In this document: one piece after another, positions 26,101-38,100 of the stretch
How positions within the stretch are numbered: the stretch's first letter is position 1
How the letters are laid out: each line of letters opens with the position of its first letter
Assembly (NCBI RefSeq): GCF_033958435.1
Contig: NC_134137.1
Span: 221,939,501-222,003,500 of the forward strand
Source of the DNA: Carettochelys insculpta
Taxonomy: Eukaryota; Chordata; Testudines; Carettochelyidae
Reading direction: 5' to 3'
DNA length: 64,000 bases
Translations under genes and position numbers: made by a program
Notes under the pieces: generated by a model
What the model was told of the DNA's origin: nothing
Database searches by the model: none
Seen by the model: only the letters and a program-made list of their open reading frames with translations

Positions 26101-29100
26101 CCCCGTCTGGATGCGCCGCGCAGCGGCAAGGAGCGTCAATTTCGAAGTGCCGCTGCCGCCCGCATGCTAATGAAGCACTGAATATGCATTTCCGCGCTTC
26201 ATTAGTAAACTTCGAAATGGCCATTTGCGTGGCCATTTCGAAGTTTGGGGCACGTGTAGACACGGCCAGAGATAAAACAATTGAAATAAAAACTAACAAA
26301 GCAGATAGACAGGACAGAAAGGAGGGGCAAACAGGGGCAGGAGGAGGGGAGAGAATTAATAACTCAGTGTCCTGCTTGAGATCACTACGAATATCAAAGA
26401 TGGGGAAGCTATCTTTGTAATGCATAAGGTAATTGCTACCTCTATTCAGGCCAAGTCCCAAAGTATTAAATTTGAGCATAAATTGCAGTTCCCGTTTCCT
26501 TTTATAACTTGCTGTTAAAGTGTCTTTGTTGTAAGACCCATATTCTCGGGTCTGTAACAGTATGGCCCACTCCACTGAAATGCTCACTAACAGGTTTATG
26601 TGTATTCAGATTTCTAATATCTGCTTTGTGTCCATTCATTCTTTGGTGAAGTGATTGTCCAGTCTGTCCAATATAGATAGCGGAGGGACATTGCTGGCAC
26701 ATGATGGCATATTTAACAGTGGCTGAGGTACAGGAGTATGAGTCCCTAATCCTGTAACTAACATGGTTAGGTCCAGTGCTAGTGTCTCCAGAATAAATAT
26801 GTGGACAAAGTTGGCAATGGGGTTTGTTGCAAGCCTCTCAGAGTACAGCATCATGTTCCAGTATTGGCTGTAAGTTATTGAAGAAGCACTGCAAGGGTTG
26901 GAGCTGAGGGCCATAGGTGATGACAAGTGGTGTTCTATTATTGACCTTCTTGGGCCTGTCTTGAAGTAGTTCGTTTCTGGGTATTCATCTGGCCCAGTCA
27001 GTCAATGTTTTTTTACTTCTCCTGGTGGGTAACTAAGTTTTATGAATGCTTGGTAGAGATCTCGAAGTTTTTGGTCTCTGTCAGTAGGACTGGAGTGGAT
27101 GCGATTGCATCTAAGGTCTCGACCATAAACAATGGATCATGTGGTGTATTCTGGATGGAAGCATATAAGTGAGTGTAGCAGTCAGTGGGTTTGTGGTAGA
27201 GAGTGGTATTTATCTACCCTCACTAATTTTACATTTGCCAAAGAATGAATGAATACAAAGTAGAATTAATTAATTTTCTCTCCCCTCCTCCCCGCCCTTC
27301 TGTCCTCTGTCGCTGATTTGTCAGTGCTGTACTGGAAATGGCGAAATCCAAAACAATTGAAATAAAAACTATCTCCAGCTCTCAAGAAGTGGGTCTGCCC
27401 CCCGAAAGCTCATCACCAAATAAATTATTTTGTTAGTCTTTAAAGGGCTACATCATTGTTGGTTTGTTTTGTTAGGATACAGACTAATACAGCTAGTTTG
27501 TTACTTGTCAGAGGGAATAAGATGTTCTGGATAGTACAATCCACCCACACCTACGGCTTAGCAAAGCTGCTATACCTTAAAAGTGACACGTTCTCGCAAC
27601 TTGATGGATCCCCTCCCTTCAGCATTTTTTCCTTAGTTTTTGGGACTAGATTATTGAGTGCCATGGTAACAGCTGTGGCTTGCTGTGCCTCTTGCTCAAC
27701 CCTCTTCAGCCTTTGGTTTTCCTGCAGTTCAAGGATCATCTCCCGCTGTTCTTGAAGCTGCCTTCTCTGCTCTTCAATCAGCTGCTGCTGGAAGGCATGG
27801 CGGTGCTCAAAGTGTTCCCCAAAGACAGGGACCATTTTTTTGTCAGGGGCCGCAAACCACTGTGTAGGACTGAGTGTTTGATTACTGGATTTGGCATGAT
27901 CCTGTGAATTCACAGCAGCATGTTGCAGGGTAACCTGCCAGGCATGCTTGAGCTTCTTGCACAGACGAAGACTGGGTGTCTGACCAGCACTGGGGCAGCA
28001 GGGCTCGATGGGACTGATGGGTTCCTCCAGAAGAAGAGGTGTTTCAATCACCTGCAAAGAAGGATTTGCACTGACTGAAGTCAATATATCTGCTGCTCTT
28101 AAAGACATAGGAGCTTTTTTCTGAATAGAGCAACAGTGAACTTATTCTGGGAGAAAATGTAACCACAGGCATGTACTCTCTCAATAATTCTTACTAATTT
28201 CAGTGCTGTCCCAGTGTGGGAGAAGATACAGGATCTAGTAGGTGAGTCTACGCTGCCCAAAGATTCCCTGATGGGTGATTCTTGAACTGGCCAAACCCAT
28301 CTGGCTTATAGCTAGTACAGTCTTCCCCTGCCTTACAGGGGTAATTTGTTCCTGAAAAAACCCTCTTAGGGTGAATTCTTGTAAGTTGAAAATGTAATTA
28401 CATTAATTTCAATGGGAAAAAATTGTATGCCTTCCTGAGCCCCAAAATGTACACCATTTATGCTAAAACAACACCAAATCCCATTAAATCCAGTGCAAGG
28501 GGGTGGGCTGGGCAGGGCAGGGCAGAGGAGGGCACAGGGAGGCAGCCCGGCCCGAGCACAGGTTAGGTTAAGTGGGGAGGGGGCACTGCCAGGGGCTGGC
28601 CGCATGGGGAGCTAGGCAGGCACAGGGGGCCTCCGGCTGGTGAGGGGCGATGCCTCTGTCATGCGGGGCTGCATGGCAGAGAGGCCCTACCGGTGGCAGC
28701 CAAGGTGGCAGCGGCGGGCGAGCCAGGCGCTAAATGGGAGGGAGAACCACAGACGGCGAGCGGTGCCTGAGGCACAGCTGTGCAGGGCAGGCGGCGGTGG
28801 CCCCCTAGCCACCCCACGGGGTGAGCTGGCAGCAGCGGGGCTGGGATGGGCTGCACGCCCAGCATCCATGTCTCGCAGAGCAGCATAAATCTACTGCTGG
28901 GACTCAGACAAGTCTATATCCCTGTACCAGACTGGCACCCTCTCGCAGGGCACTGCCGCCCCCGCCTGCGCGGCCTCTTCGTCAAGACCAATGCAGCAGA
29001 CTCCATCCCCTTGGTGCTTGCCTACCAGAGCTGCCAGCCTCTAAATTGGCCCTTTTAAATGCGAAGAAATGCCTCGTAAGCTGAAGTAGGAAGGGTCTTG

Positions 29101-32100
29101 TGACTCAGAATTTCTGTAATGTAGTTGATGACTCAGGGGCTATTAAGAAGAGCAGGTCTAAACCCAAAGACCATTAACACAATCTTATCTGCACTGGGGT
29201 GTTCCGATTCAGCACTAAGGCTAAGATTGAAAGAAATGCTAATGCTACAAAGTGGTCTACAGCACCAATCTGGCTAATTAATTAAAATGTAAAAGGGAAT
29301 GATTCACCATGGCATTATACCAGCTTTACACCACACAGCTGCACAGAAATTAAAATAGCTCAACGGTCATAGAACTACAGCATGGTGATAAACCAGGCCC
29401 TAACTTTGGACATGTGGCCTTTTCTGTCAGAACTGTATGACTACTGAATACCTAAGTCTGAGATCTACTTCCTAGGCCAAATTCTACCCTCTTTTACAAA
29501 TATGACACTCCCATTAGAATGGTGTATCTCAGTGAAGATGCAAACATGGAACTGGGGAATTTTGCATTCACTTATCCCCATGCAACCCTATTGAGCTCAG
29601 AAGAGTTGCACTGGTATAAGTGAAGGACATGAGTATACATTCATTTTTTGTTATTCTAGATTATGGTAGCACCTAGAGGACTCAGTCGAGTATCAGAGCC
29701 CTATTATGCTAGGAGCTATACACACCTAAGGAAGATGGTCCTGGCCAACAGCTTACAATCCAACTGTGTACATGTTTATTGTTTGCTTTGTGATATATGT
29801 TATCTAGACATTTCTTGGGCCAGATTCAGCTCTCTTGCTCTTTAAACTCAGTGGGAGAGCACTAGATTAACCTAGGTCAGAATTTGGCACTTTCTCCTAA
29901 TACAGTGATTTTATTCACTATAAATGGTTCTTTGGCATACTGAATCATAACAAAAGTGACTTTAGTCTCTCTTCAAAAGAGATTCAGAAGGTATGAGACT
30001 CAATTTGGTAGACACTGTTGGATTATACTTTAAAAAAAAATCAGCCCCTAGTGATTTCCTAAGTTTACTCCCTTCCCATTAACCTCTGATCTTCAACGAC
30101 TCGTTACTGGAATGCCTGAACTATTTCTGGAAAATGATGTAATACAGCAGGTACATGAAGCTGTACTAGGGAAATGCCCAACCCTGTGTCATAAACCACA
30201 AGAGAGGTTAATTTTTAGAGCTCTGATTCATCACTGTGGGAGGGACGTTGATGAGGAACAACATGAGAAAGAACTTTACCTCCTCTTGCCTCACAAGCTG
30301 ATCACGGGCCATATTCCTCATCTTGGTTCTACTGACCTCCTGTGATCTTTCAGTACTAAGTTTCCCCACTGATGCTGCCTCCAGCAGCTGTGCCATCTTT
30401 TTCCTAGTTTCCTCCTGTTTCAACTGCAGCTCTCTCTTTTCAGCCTCGGCTCGGCTCCAGAGCTGCCAGTCTGTAAAGCAGCAGCGCAAAACCCGTCTCC
30501 GGTTATGCTCAATAGCCAACTGTTTTTTCCTGGAAAATAAAGCACTTCTATTAACAACAGATAGGGACCAGACCTCTCTCTCAGCCTGGTTATCATTGAT
30601 ATTGATACCAATGATACCCTTTTCTTACCTAGCACTTTTCATCAGTAGCTCTCCAAGTACTCTACAAAGTAATTCAGTGTTATTATCCCCCTTTTAAACA
30701 TGAAGAAGCAGAGGTACCAAAGCATGAAGGCTGTGTCTACACTGGAGAGTTCTGTTGACAGAACAGGCCTTCTGCTGACAGAACTGACGGAGCGTCTACA
30801 CTTTTAAAGCCTTCTGTCAGACAGAGTCTTGACAGACCTTTGCTCTTGCCTCAGTTATCCCTCAAAAATTTGAGGCATAACACGTCTGTTGATGGAGTTC
30901 TGTCAACAGCAGTGCAGTGTAGGCACTTCTGTCGAAAGAGGGGGCCTTCCGGTTCACCAGGCAGCCCTCTTTGCAGAGCTTCCGGTCAGCAGTTCTGTTG
31001 GCAGAGGGCAGGGCAGTCTGGCTGCTCTCTGTCAACAGAGTGGATTGCTCTGTCGATCTGCTTTTGTGCGGAGATGCACTCTGTCGACAGACATTACTGT
31101 CAACAGATGCTTATAGTACAGACATAGCCAAAGTGACTTGCCCAAGGAGGTTCAGCAAGCTAGTAGAATAACTGAGCCTAAAACCCAGGTCTCCTGAATC
31201 CAGCCCAGTACTCTAGTCATTAGGCCACAGCACCTCTCCAGCTGATGGCCTTTACCAAATGGATGGAATAATCCAGTGCCACTCATGAAATTTCCTATTT
31301 TTCTGAGTTCTTCTAGATATCACTTGATTCTGGAAGTCTTTGAAAACCATCTACTAAAGGTGAAAGAATGCTTGTGGCATACAGAAAAGGTATGAACAAG
31401 GTTATTTCAATAGATTTTCCTGCTTACTTTACAGTCCCCATCCTCTTTGTGCTATAGACACTCTTTCCCTCACCAGGGCTGTGGCTATATTAGTGAGTTT
31501 TGTCAACAGAACTGGTAGAATGTCCACAAAGAAAATGCATTTTGTCAACAGTATGTCCACAAAAGTCAGCACTTCCACCAACAACCTCCTGCCTCTTCCA
31601 GATGAGGAAGAGTGCCTTTTCAACAGGTTCTGGCAACAAAAAAAGCCGTGTAGACACTCTGTTGGGGCCTCCTCTCGACAGATGGGGCATCCAGAACAAT
31701 GGGCAGCCCTGTCTGCTGTGCTTCCAGGTTCCTGTTTTATCAAGAGAGTAGGCAGACAGTCCAGCCCTCTGTTGACAGAATAGAGTGCTCTTCCGACTGG
31801 TTTTTTTGTGTGACCCCACTCTGTCAAAAAGATGTTTTGTCAGGAAATCTCTTCCGACAGTGACTTCTGTCGACAGACTGCTGTAGTGTAGCCCTAGCCC
31901 AGTTGTCTGCAGCTGAGATTTAGCCCCACTTGCAGAATACTGTGCTGTCTGTGGGGAGTCCAATCAGCAAGTTCCTTTGAAAGGCATCAGGCCTAACTAA
32001 TCTCTGATGTAACGCCAATCAATGACTGGATTCATCAGGCATGAATTTGTCTCCTCATGTGTTTGTGGCCTGGAATAAAGAGTGAGCCAATGAGGGAGGT

Positions 32101-35100
32101 TCCGCAGAAGGTATTCCGAAAAACTATAGGTTGTTGGAAAGAGATGTTCAAGTACCTGCTCACCTCCAGATTCATTTCAGTCTATGCCATCATGTCTCCA
32201 ACTACGGGTGATGTGTAGATTTACTATGAACAAGGCTTTCCACACACTCATAAAGAAACCATACCATTTCACAACCTTCCTCTTAGCACTAGACTCTGTT
32301 TGAAGGCTGCTGGTTTCTAAGGGTAGCTACCTGTTTTGATCCCTGAGACGAGTCTCCAACTGCTGAGTCTCCTGTTCCAGCTTCTGGACCCACATATAGT
32401 CCCTCCAGGCTCGCAGGGCCTTCATCTGGCACTTCCAGTCAGCAAGGGCCTTGGCTTTCCCCATTTTAATCCTATGATCCAGAATGAGTTTGTACCAAGC
32501 GGAAAAATGCTCCTGTAGGCACTGCAGCAAAAAAGTGCATAGAGCCAGTGAGCAAGAACATATAATCACACAAATGCTGAGTCTCACAATCCTTCCCTTG
32601 GCTTTTCTTTTTAACAACCTTATATCTTCGAACCCACAGCAAACAGTTCTGGAGGGCCGAAAATTAATGTGACGATAGCAATACTTATCATGCAGTTCTA
32701 ATTGGAAAAGTGACTGTAAAAATAGTACCATGGAACTCCATGTCTATTGTTTCATGGTGACTCCAAAAAAAAAAAAAAAAAAAGCGCTCACTTTACAAGT
32801 AAAAAGGAATACATCATGAGACACAAATGCAGAAATGTAATTCTAGAATCAGGATTGTCCCTAAATACAGAAAGCACAGGATTCCAAAGAAGACTGCCCT
32901 ATATGTAGATATTTTTTCCAAAATAGTCTATAAATTGTAAACTGCTCTTTAAAGACTAAGAAAAAATCAAAGCTAAAATTTACGATGTGACATAGTCACC
33001 CTCAGTTCACTGGGATGCTAAAGTTTTTTCCACCAAAGAGCAATTGTTTTGATTGCACCTGGGAGCCATTTACCTTGGACAAGAGAGCAATTTGCTATCT
33101 AATCTACCTCTTAATTCTAACCCTGTCACAGGAGATGCTCTTCATTTCAATACTCCAAGTGGGTCAGCTCATAATTCCTCAGCTGTTCCTCTTTTGTTAT
33201 AACATCCTGTATTAATTGCATCAACATTCTCAGACATGAAAGTCTAAACTGAGAATTATGAAGAGGACAAAATGTCAACATGTTAGCTACTTCAGTTAAT
33301 AATGAAGGATTCATTATTGCTTATCTCTGCTCACCCGCAATTTCTGCCCTTGCAAATCTACAGCTCACATTATACCAGTCTTAAATCTCCCAGTGGTTTC
33401 ATTTGGACTCTTCACTTCCTATCTTAAATTGTGGGATGGTGCTCCTGCACAGACTCCACTCTGGCAACAGTGACATTTGAGTTGCAAACAGAATGATCCT
33501 TTGGAATTGCTGGCTTCTGAATTTGAGAGCCAAGGGATTTTTCTATATTAAATATGCTACCAGTATATATGATGCAACTGTAAGTGATGACTGACCTATT
33601 AATTAAAACTATAGTGTGGTATCCTTTATGCCTCCACACAAAGAGCGTTTTTCCTTATAATGAGTTTACTCACCCTATATGGTGTTCAGTACAAAAGGGG
33701 CTTTTAAATTCCAGATATTTAATAAAACTATGTTTAAAACACTGAATTTGTCTCACTGCTTTGAGACTTTCATTTCCATTCTGCAAATTTTGTCTTTGAC
33801 AATTAGCAGAAATGGTAGGAGAAACATACAGATGTTCCCTGTGTCTGGATCTGTGTTTCATGACACATAAAACATAGTTGGTCTCGGCACGCAAGCCCTG
33901 TTTCCTGTTGGCTCTTTTAACCAAGTTGCATCACCTGAAATTGTAACTTAATATTAAGAAGCAAGGAGAAAGGTTTATTATGTGCCACTGCAGGAAACAT
34001 GCAACTTTGTGGCCACTATATTCCTTTTCTGGGCAATCTTCCTGAATTATGAGGTGTGGGAGATATGCTGATGGCATATGTTGAACAGGAAGTCTAACTC
34101 TCTAGCAGGCACCTTTAAAAGTCTGCATTTGCCAGTATCCAGCAGGTGCAAAACCATGGTACTGCCTAGCTACCGGCAGGTAAACAACTCACAGCATAGA
34201 GGAACAACCGGGGTCTCAGGTAAAGCTCTAAGCCGCCTCCTGCCTGTAACAACTCCAGGGACTGAAGAGCCCCCAGGCCCAAATAAGACAATGGTTGGTG
34301 CCTAAGTTATGGCAGCATCTTGGGGATTCCCTAAGGGGCCACAGTGCTTCATGGAATCTCTATCACCCCACATGCTGTGGTCCCATCCCCTGATCCGCCT
34401 CAGCCTCTCCCCACCCTTTATTATGCCCAGTAACATGAGGGAGTCCTCAAAAGGGCAGTCCCGTGGCTGGCTGCACAGTGCCTACAGCAGCAAGGGGTCT
34501 TTCAGGGCCCCTTTTTAGCACACCAGTCCTTTTACTTGACACCGAGGGAATGGACTGCAGGTGAGGATCTCACCCCGAGTTTTACAAGACACGCTCTTCG
34601 TGTCTGTTTGCTTGATCTGTCACATCTAGCTGCTCTCTTACCACACTTGTTCCAACAGCAAAGTTCTACCCACCACTCCCTGTCAAGGCCCACTGGAGAA
34701 ACTGAGGCCCAGGGACATTAAGGCCATGTCTACTTGGCCCCAATCTTCAGCTCCACTGCCAGCAGAGCTATTCTAAGCAGGTTTCTGCAAAGTGCAAGTG
34801 GCTTCCCAAATGGCTTCACACTCAGCAGAGAGTCTGCCATCAATAAAGAGGCCATGTGGATGTGCCTCTGTCCCTCAGGGATAAGGGACTGCAAACAGAG
34901 GGATGTTTAGCCATCAGAGTCATGTCCACATGGCCTCTTTACTGATGGCAGATCCTCTGCTGAGAGGAAAATCTTGCATGGCTATGCTAATGAGCCACGT
35001 GAGTATGCAAATGGAAAGCCATTTGCAATTTCCAGAAACCTGCTTAGCATAGCTCTCCCGGCAGCGGAGCTCAAGACTGGGGCTACATAGACGTGGCCGA

Positions 35101-38100
35101 AGTGATTTGCCCAGGACACCCAGCAAACTAGTGGCAGAATAAGGATTAGTATTCTGCAGTTTAGTTTCTTGCTCCCAGTTCCCTGTTCTGATGACTAGGC
35201 AAGAGCTTCCCAAGCCATTCTCTACTTTCTCTCTCAATGGATCATTTGTCTTACGCTCAAGAGGAGGCAGAAGGCCTGACAGCTAGGGCTTTTGACTTCA
35301 GTGAGAGATGTGGGAGCCCATAGCTGAGTGTAAAGTTTGGCTCAGATGCTAAACACAAGGGAAGGATGCTCACTCTCTGGTTTTCACTGTGGATCTTGCT
35401 CAGCAGCTCTTGCAGTCTCCTTTGTTTCTCCTCCTTCTTCTGCTCCACGGGCACTGGCACAGTGTTAGACACGCCCACGGCTGCCAATTTCTGAGCTTTT
35501 TCTAAGTCTTGCCTCTTCCTCTCTCTGCAAGACAAACACCAAGAACCAAAAGCAGATAGTAAATGAAGCAGAAAGTAAATGCGGCATAGATCTCACTTTC
35601 TTCTGAGTCAGTCAGCTGAGAATGACCTCTGTGGCTTGGACAGCTGATAGCCACTTAAGTCCAGCCTTTATAGAGACAGGGGTAGCTTTGGGATTGGGCA
35701 GCCAGTACCCAGGACCTACACAAATCCAACAGTCAAGAAGGGGTTCCAGAGCACAGCAGTAGGAACATGCTGGGATGTCAAGAAAGCACACATGGAGAAC
35801 TAGGATCCCATAGATGCCTATACCAATAAGTGGCAGTTGCACTGCCCTGTATGGGCTGCAGCACTGTGGAAGGTGCAAGCCCAGTGAGCTTCTAAGTTCA
35901 GCAGCAGCGAAAACCCTGCCACTGCACAACTTTGACCTGCATTGGCCAGGCATGTTCTTTCCCCTCGCCAAAGAGGGGATGGCTCCAATATTAAACGCCA
36001 AAGCTCTGACATGTACAAGTTGATAGATGTCAGCACTGGATTCCACTTTTTAACTCTGTCAGCTTCTGAGGTAACGAGAGATGGCAAAGCTGCTACCTCC
36101 AAGGTTATTTTTTAGATGACTAGGTACATTATGAGACTTCAGGGCCCCAGGAGGCAGTTTTCTTTTGAGACTACGTCTTATATGTTTAAACAGAGCTCAC
36201 AGCAGAGAGGAGCTGATGACTAAAGAAATTCCCTTTCATTTGGGGGTTCTGTAGACCAAATAATTAGATGGAGCTTGAGTTCCACACTCTCCCTCCCCAT
36301 GCCATCTTACAATCTTCGTGCTTCTCCCATAATGTGCCTCTTCTCTGCCATCTCCTTCCGCAGCTTCACCATCTCCCTCTTGATCTCCTCCTCCTCCTTC
36401 CTGGCCTTCAGAGCCTGCCTTTTGTTCTCCTCCTGCACCTGCCGCTTGGCTTCAGCAAGAGCTAATTTTTTCAGGGTCTCTTCTCGTCTCTGGAGCTCTA
36501 ACTCCTTCTGACGCTTTAAACAGCTTTCTTTAGCCTGGGAAGGAAGAGCACAGGAATGAGTCAAGGCAGCAGTAGTGACTATCACTATCACTAACACTAC
36601 AAGTGTTCTATCATCGGAAGAAAGGCTTCTGGGGATTCAGTCAGGTTGCCAATACCATAATGGCCACATCAAACAAAATTTCATTCCTTCCTTGTACTCT
36701 CTGACTGATTTGTACATTTCCATCTGTTCTCTCTTATTCTGCATTTAGACTGTAAGTTCTGTGGGGCAGGGACTGTCTTTACCTTTGGTGTTTATATAAT
36801 ACTTAGCATTGCGAGGTCCTGATCAAGGTTCACTCTAATTTTTTCCATCCTTGTGTAGAATAAATTTTATGTGTGCATGTGCACCACAAGTAGACCTGAA
36901 TACTGCCAGCTGTGGGCACTCTGCTAATTTGCTTGAGGGCATTAGAATCTCTCCTTGGTGACTGCCCAAGCAGTCAACTTACAGGGAATACTGGTCCTGG
37001 CTGGGACTTCCAGGTGCTATGATGATAATAATAAAATAGTAATTAATAACAAGCTACCATCTCTACATTTGGCATTATGTGGATATGATTGTGTTCTCAA
37101 GCACACCAGTGGACCCCACCCTGCTATGTTACAGTGGCTTGGTTCTAGGGCTCAGTCACATCCTTAACTGCAGTGTGCTCAAGACTCTATTAGGGATACT
37201 GAAGCAGAGTGGCTACAGTACAATATCGTGCCAAAAGAGGATTATAAGGATGGCACCTCTATGTCAAGTGGCCAGGATTAACTCTAACAAAGTCAGTGGC
37301 ATTACACCAGTGCAAAATTAATGTAATCAAAGCAGGGCCACTGTCTCCCTTGTTGACAGCCTTGTTCAAAGGAGTCAATTTTTTAAACAGATCTAGTGAA
37401 AACTAGTGATTACACAGATGTAAGTGATTAGAGTCCTGCAACGTATACAAAATTGGTACCTGAACCCACATCTGCATAAATGAGTCATGGATATTTAGCC
37501 GCAACAGATGCAGATATCCACAGATATAAAACAGATATCTACAAATCTGAAGGGTTCTAGATACTAAATTTGTATCTGCCGCTGCAAAAATGAGCTGTGG
37601 ATATCCAAATCCATATCCTCAGATGTCGATATCCACAGATATTTAGCTGAAATCTCTGATTTGCAGGGCTCTGCGAGTGATCATGACTTGATTACATTTA
37701 TGTGGACAGAATAGGATCCCAATGACTAGTGTATGTACATATGTATGTGCATACACATACCCATACCTTGTTTTTTCATAGGGCCAATTTCCGAAAGGTG
37801 AAAACAGTTATGAATGAAATCAGTTGAGAAAAAGAATTTAAACAGAAAATAGTGAATAATAATAATAATAATAATAATAGAAGCTGCCTAACAGCATTCT
37901 GCTAAAAAGCCATAAATGAGAGGAGGCTATTCTTATTTTAAATAAACAGGCTTTATTTGAGAGAGAATGAAAACAGCAATGAAAATACTTCATGCAACAA
38001 ACAGAAAAAAGAAGTTGACAGTAATGAATGTAATAAATTAGAAGCTAACACCTGTACAAAACAGGTAAGGAAAGAATGTGCTGCTTTTTCCTTACCTGTT

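Larger units (their letters stand above)
25690..27475 (-). mobile_element. Penelope-like element remnant with inverted end copies
   Basis: Both edges carry the same sequence in opposite orientation: 'aaagactaacaaaataattt...ggtgatgagctt' at 25713-25750 and its reverse complement at 27400-27445. A shorter stretch containing 'tgctgtactgga' and 'aacaattgaaataaaaac' is repeated in direct orientation at both sides. Between them, the minus strand encodes GIY-YIG endonuclease remnants. Mixed direct and inverted end copies are known for Penelope elements. A foldback MITE (25826-26267) is nested in the left part. The element sits in CCDC191 intron 10. Confidence 0.75.

Noticed and set aside
37854..37879. 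CRISPR-like array
   Set aside because: It is an AAT microsatellite, and the genome is that of a vertebrate; no repeat-spacer structure exists anywhere in the window.
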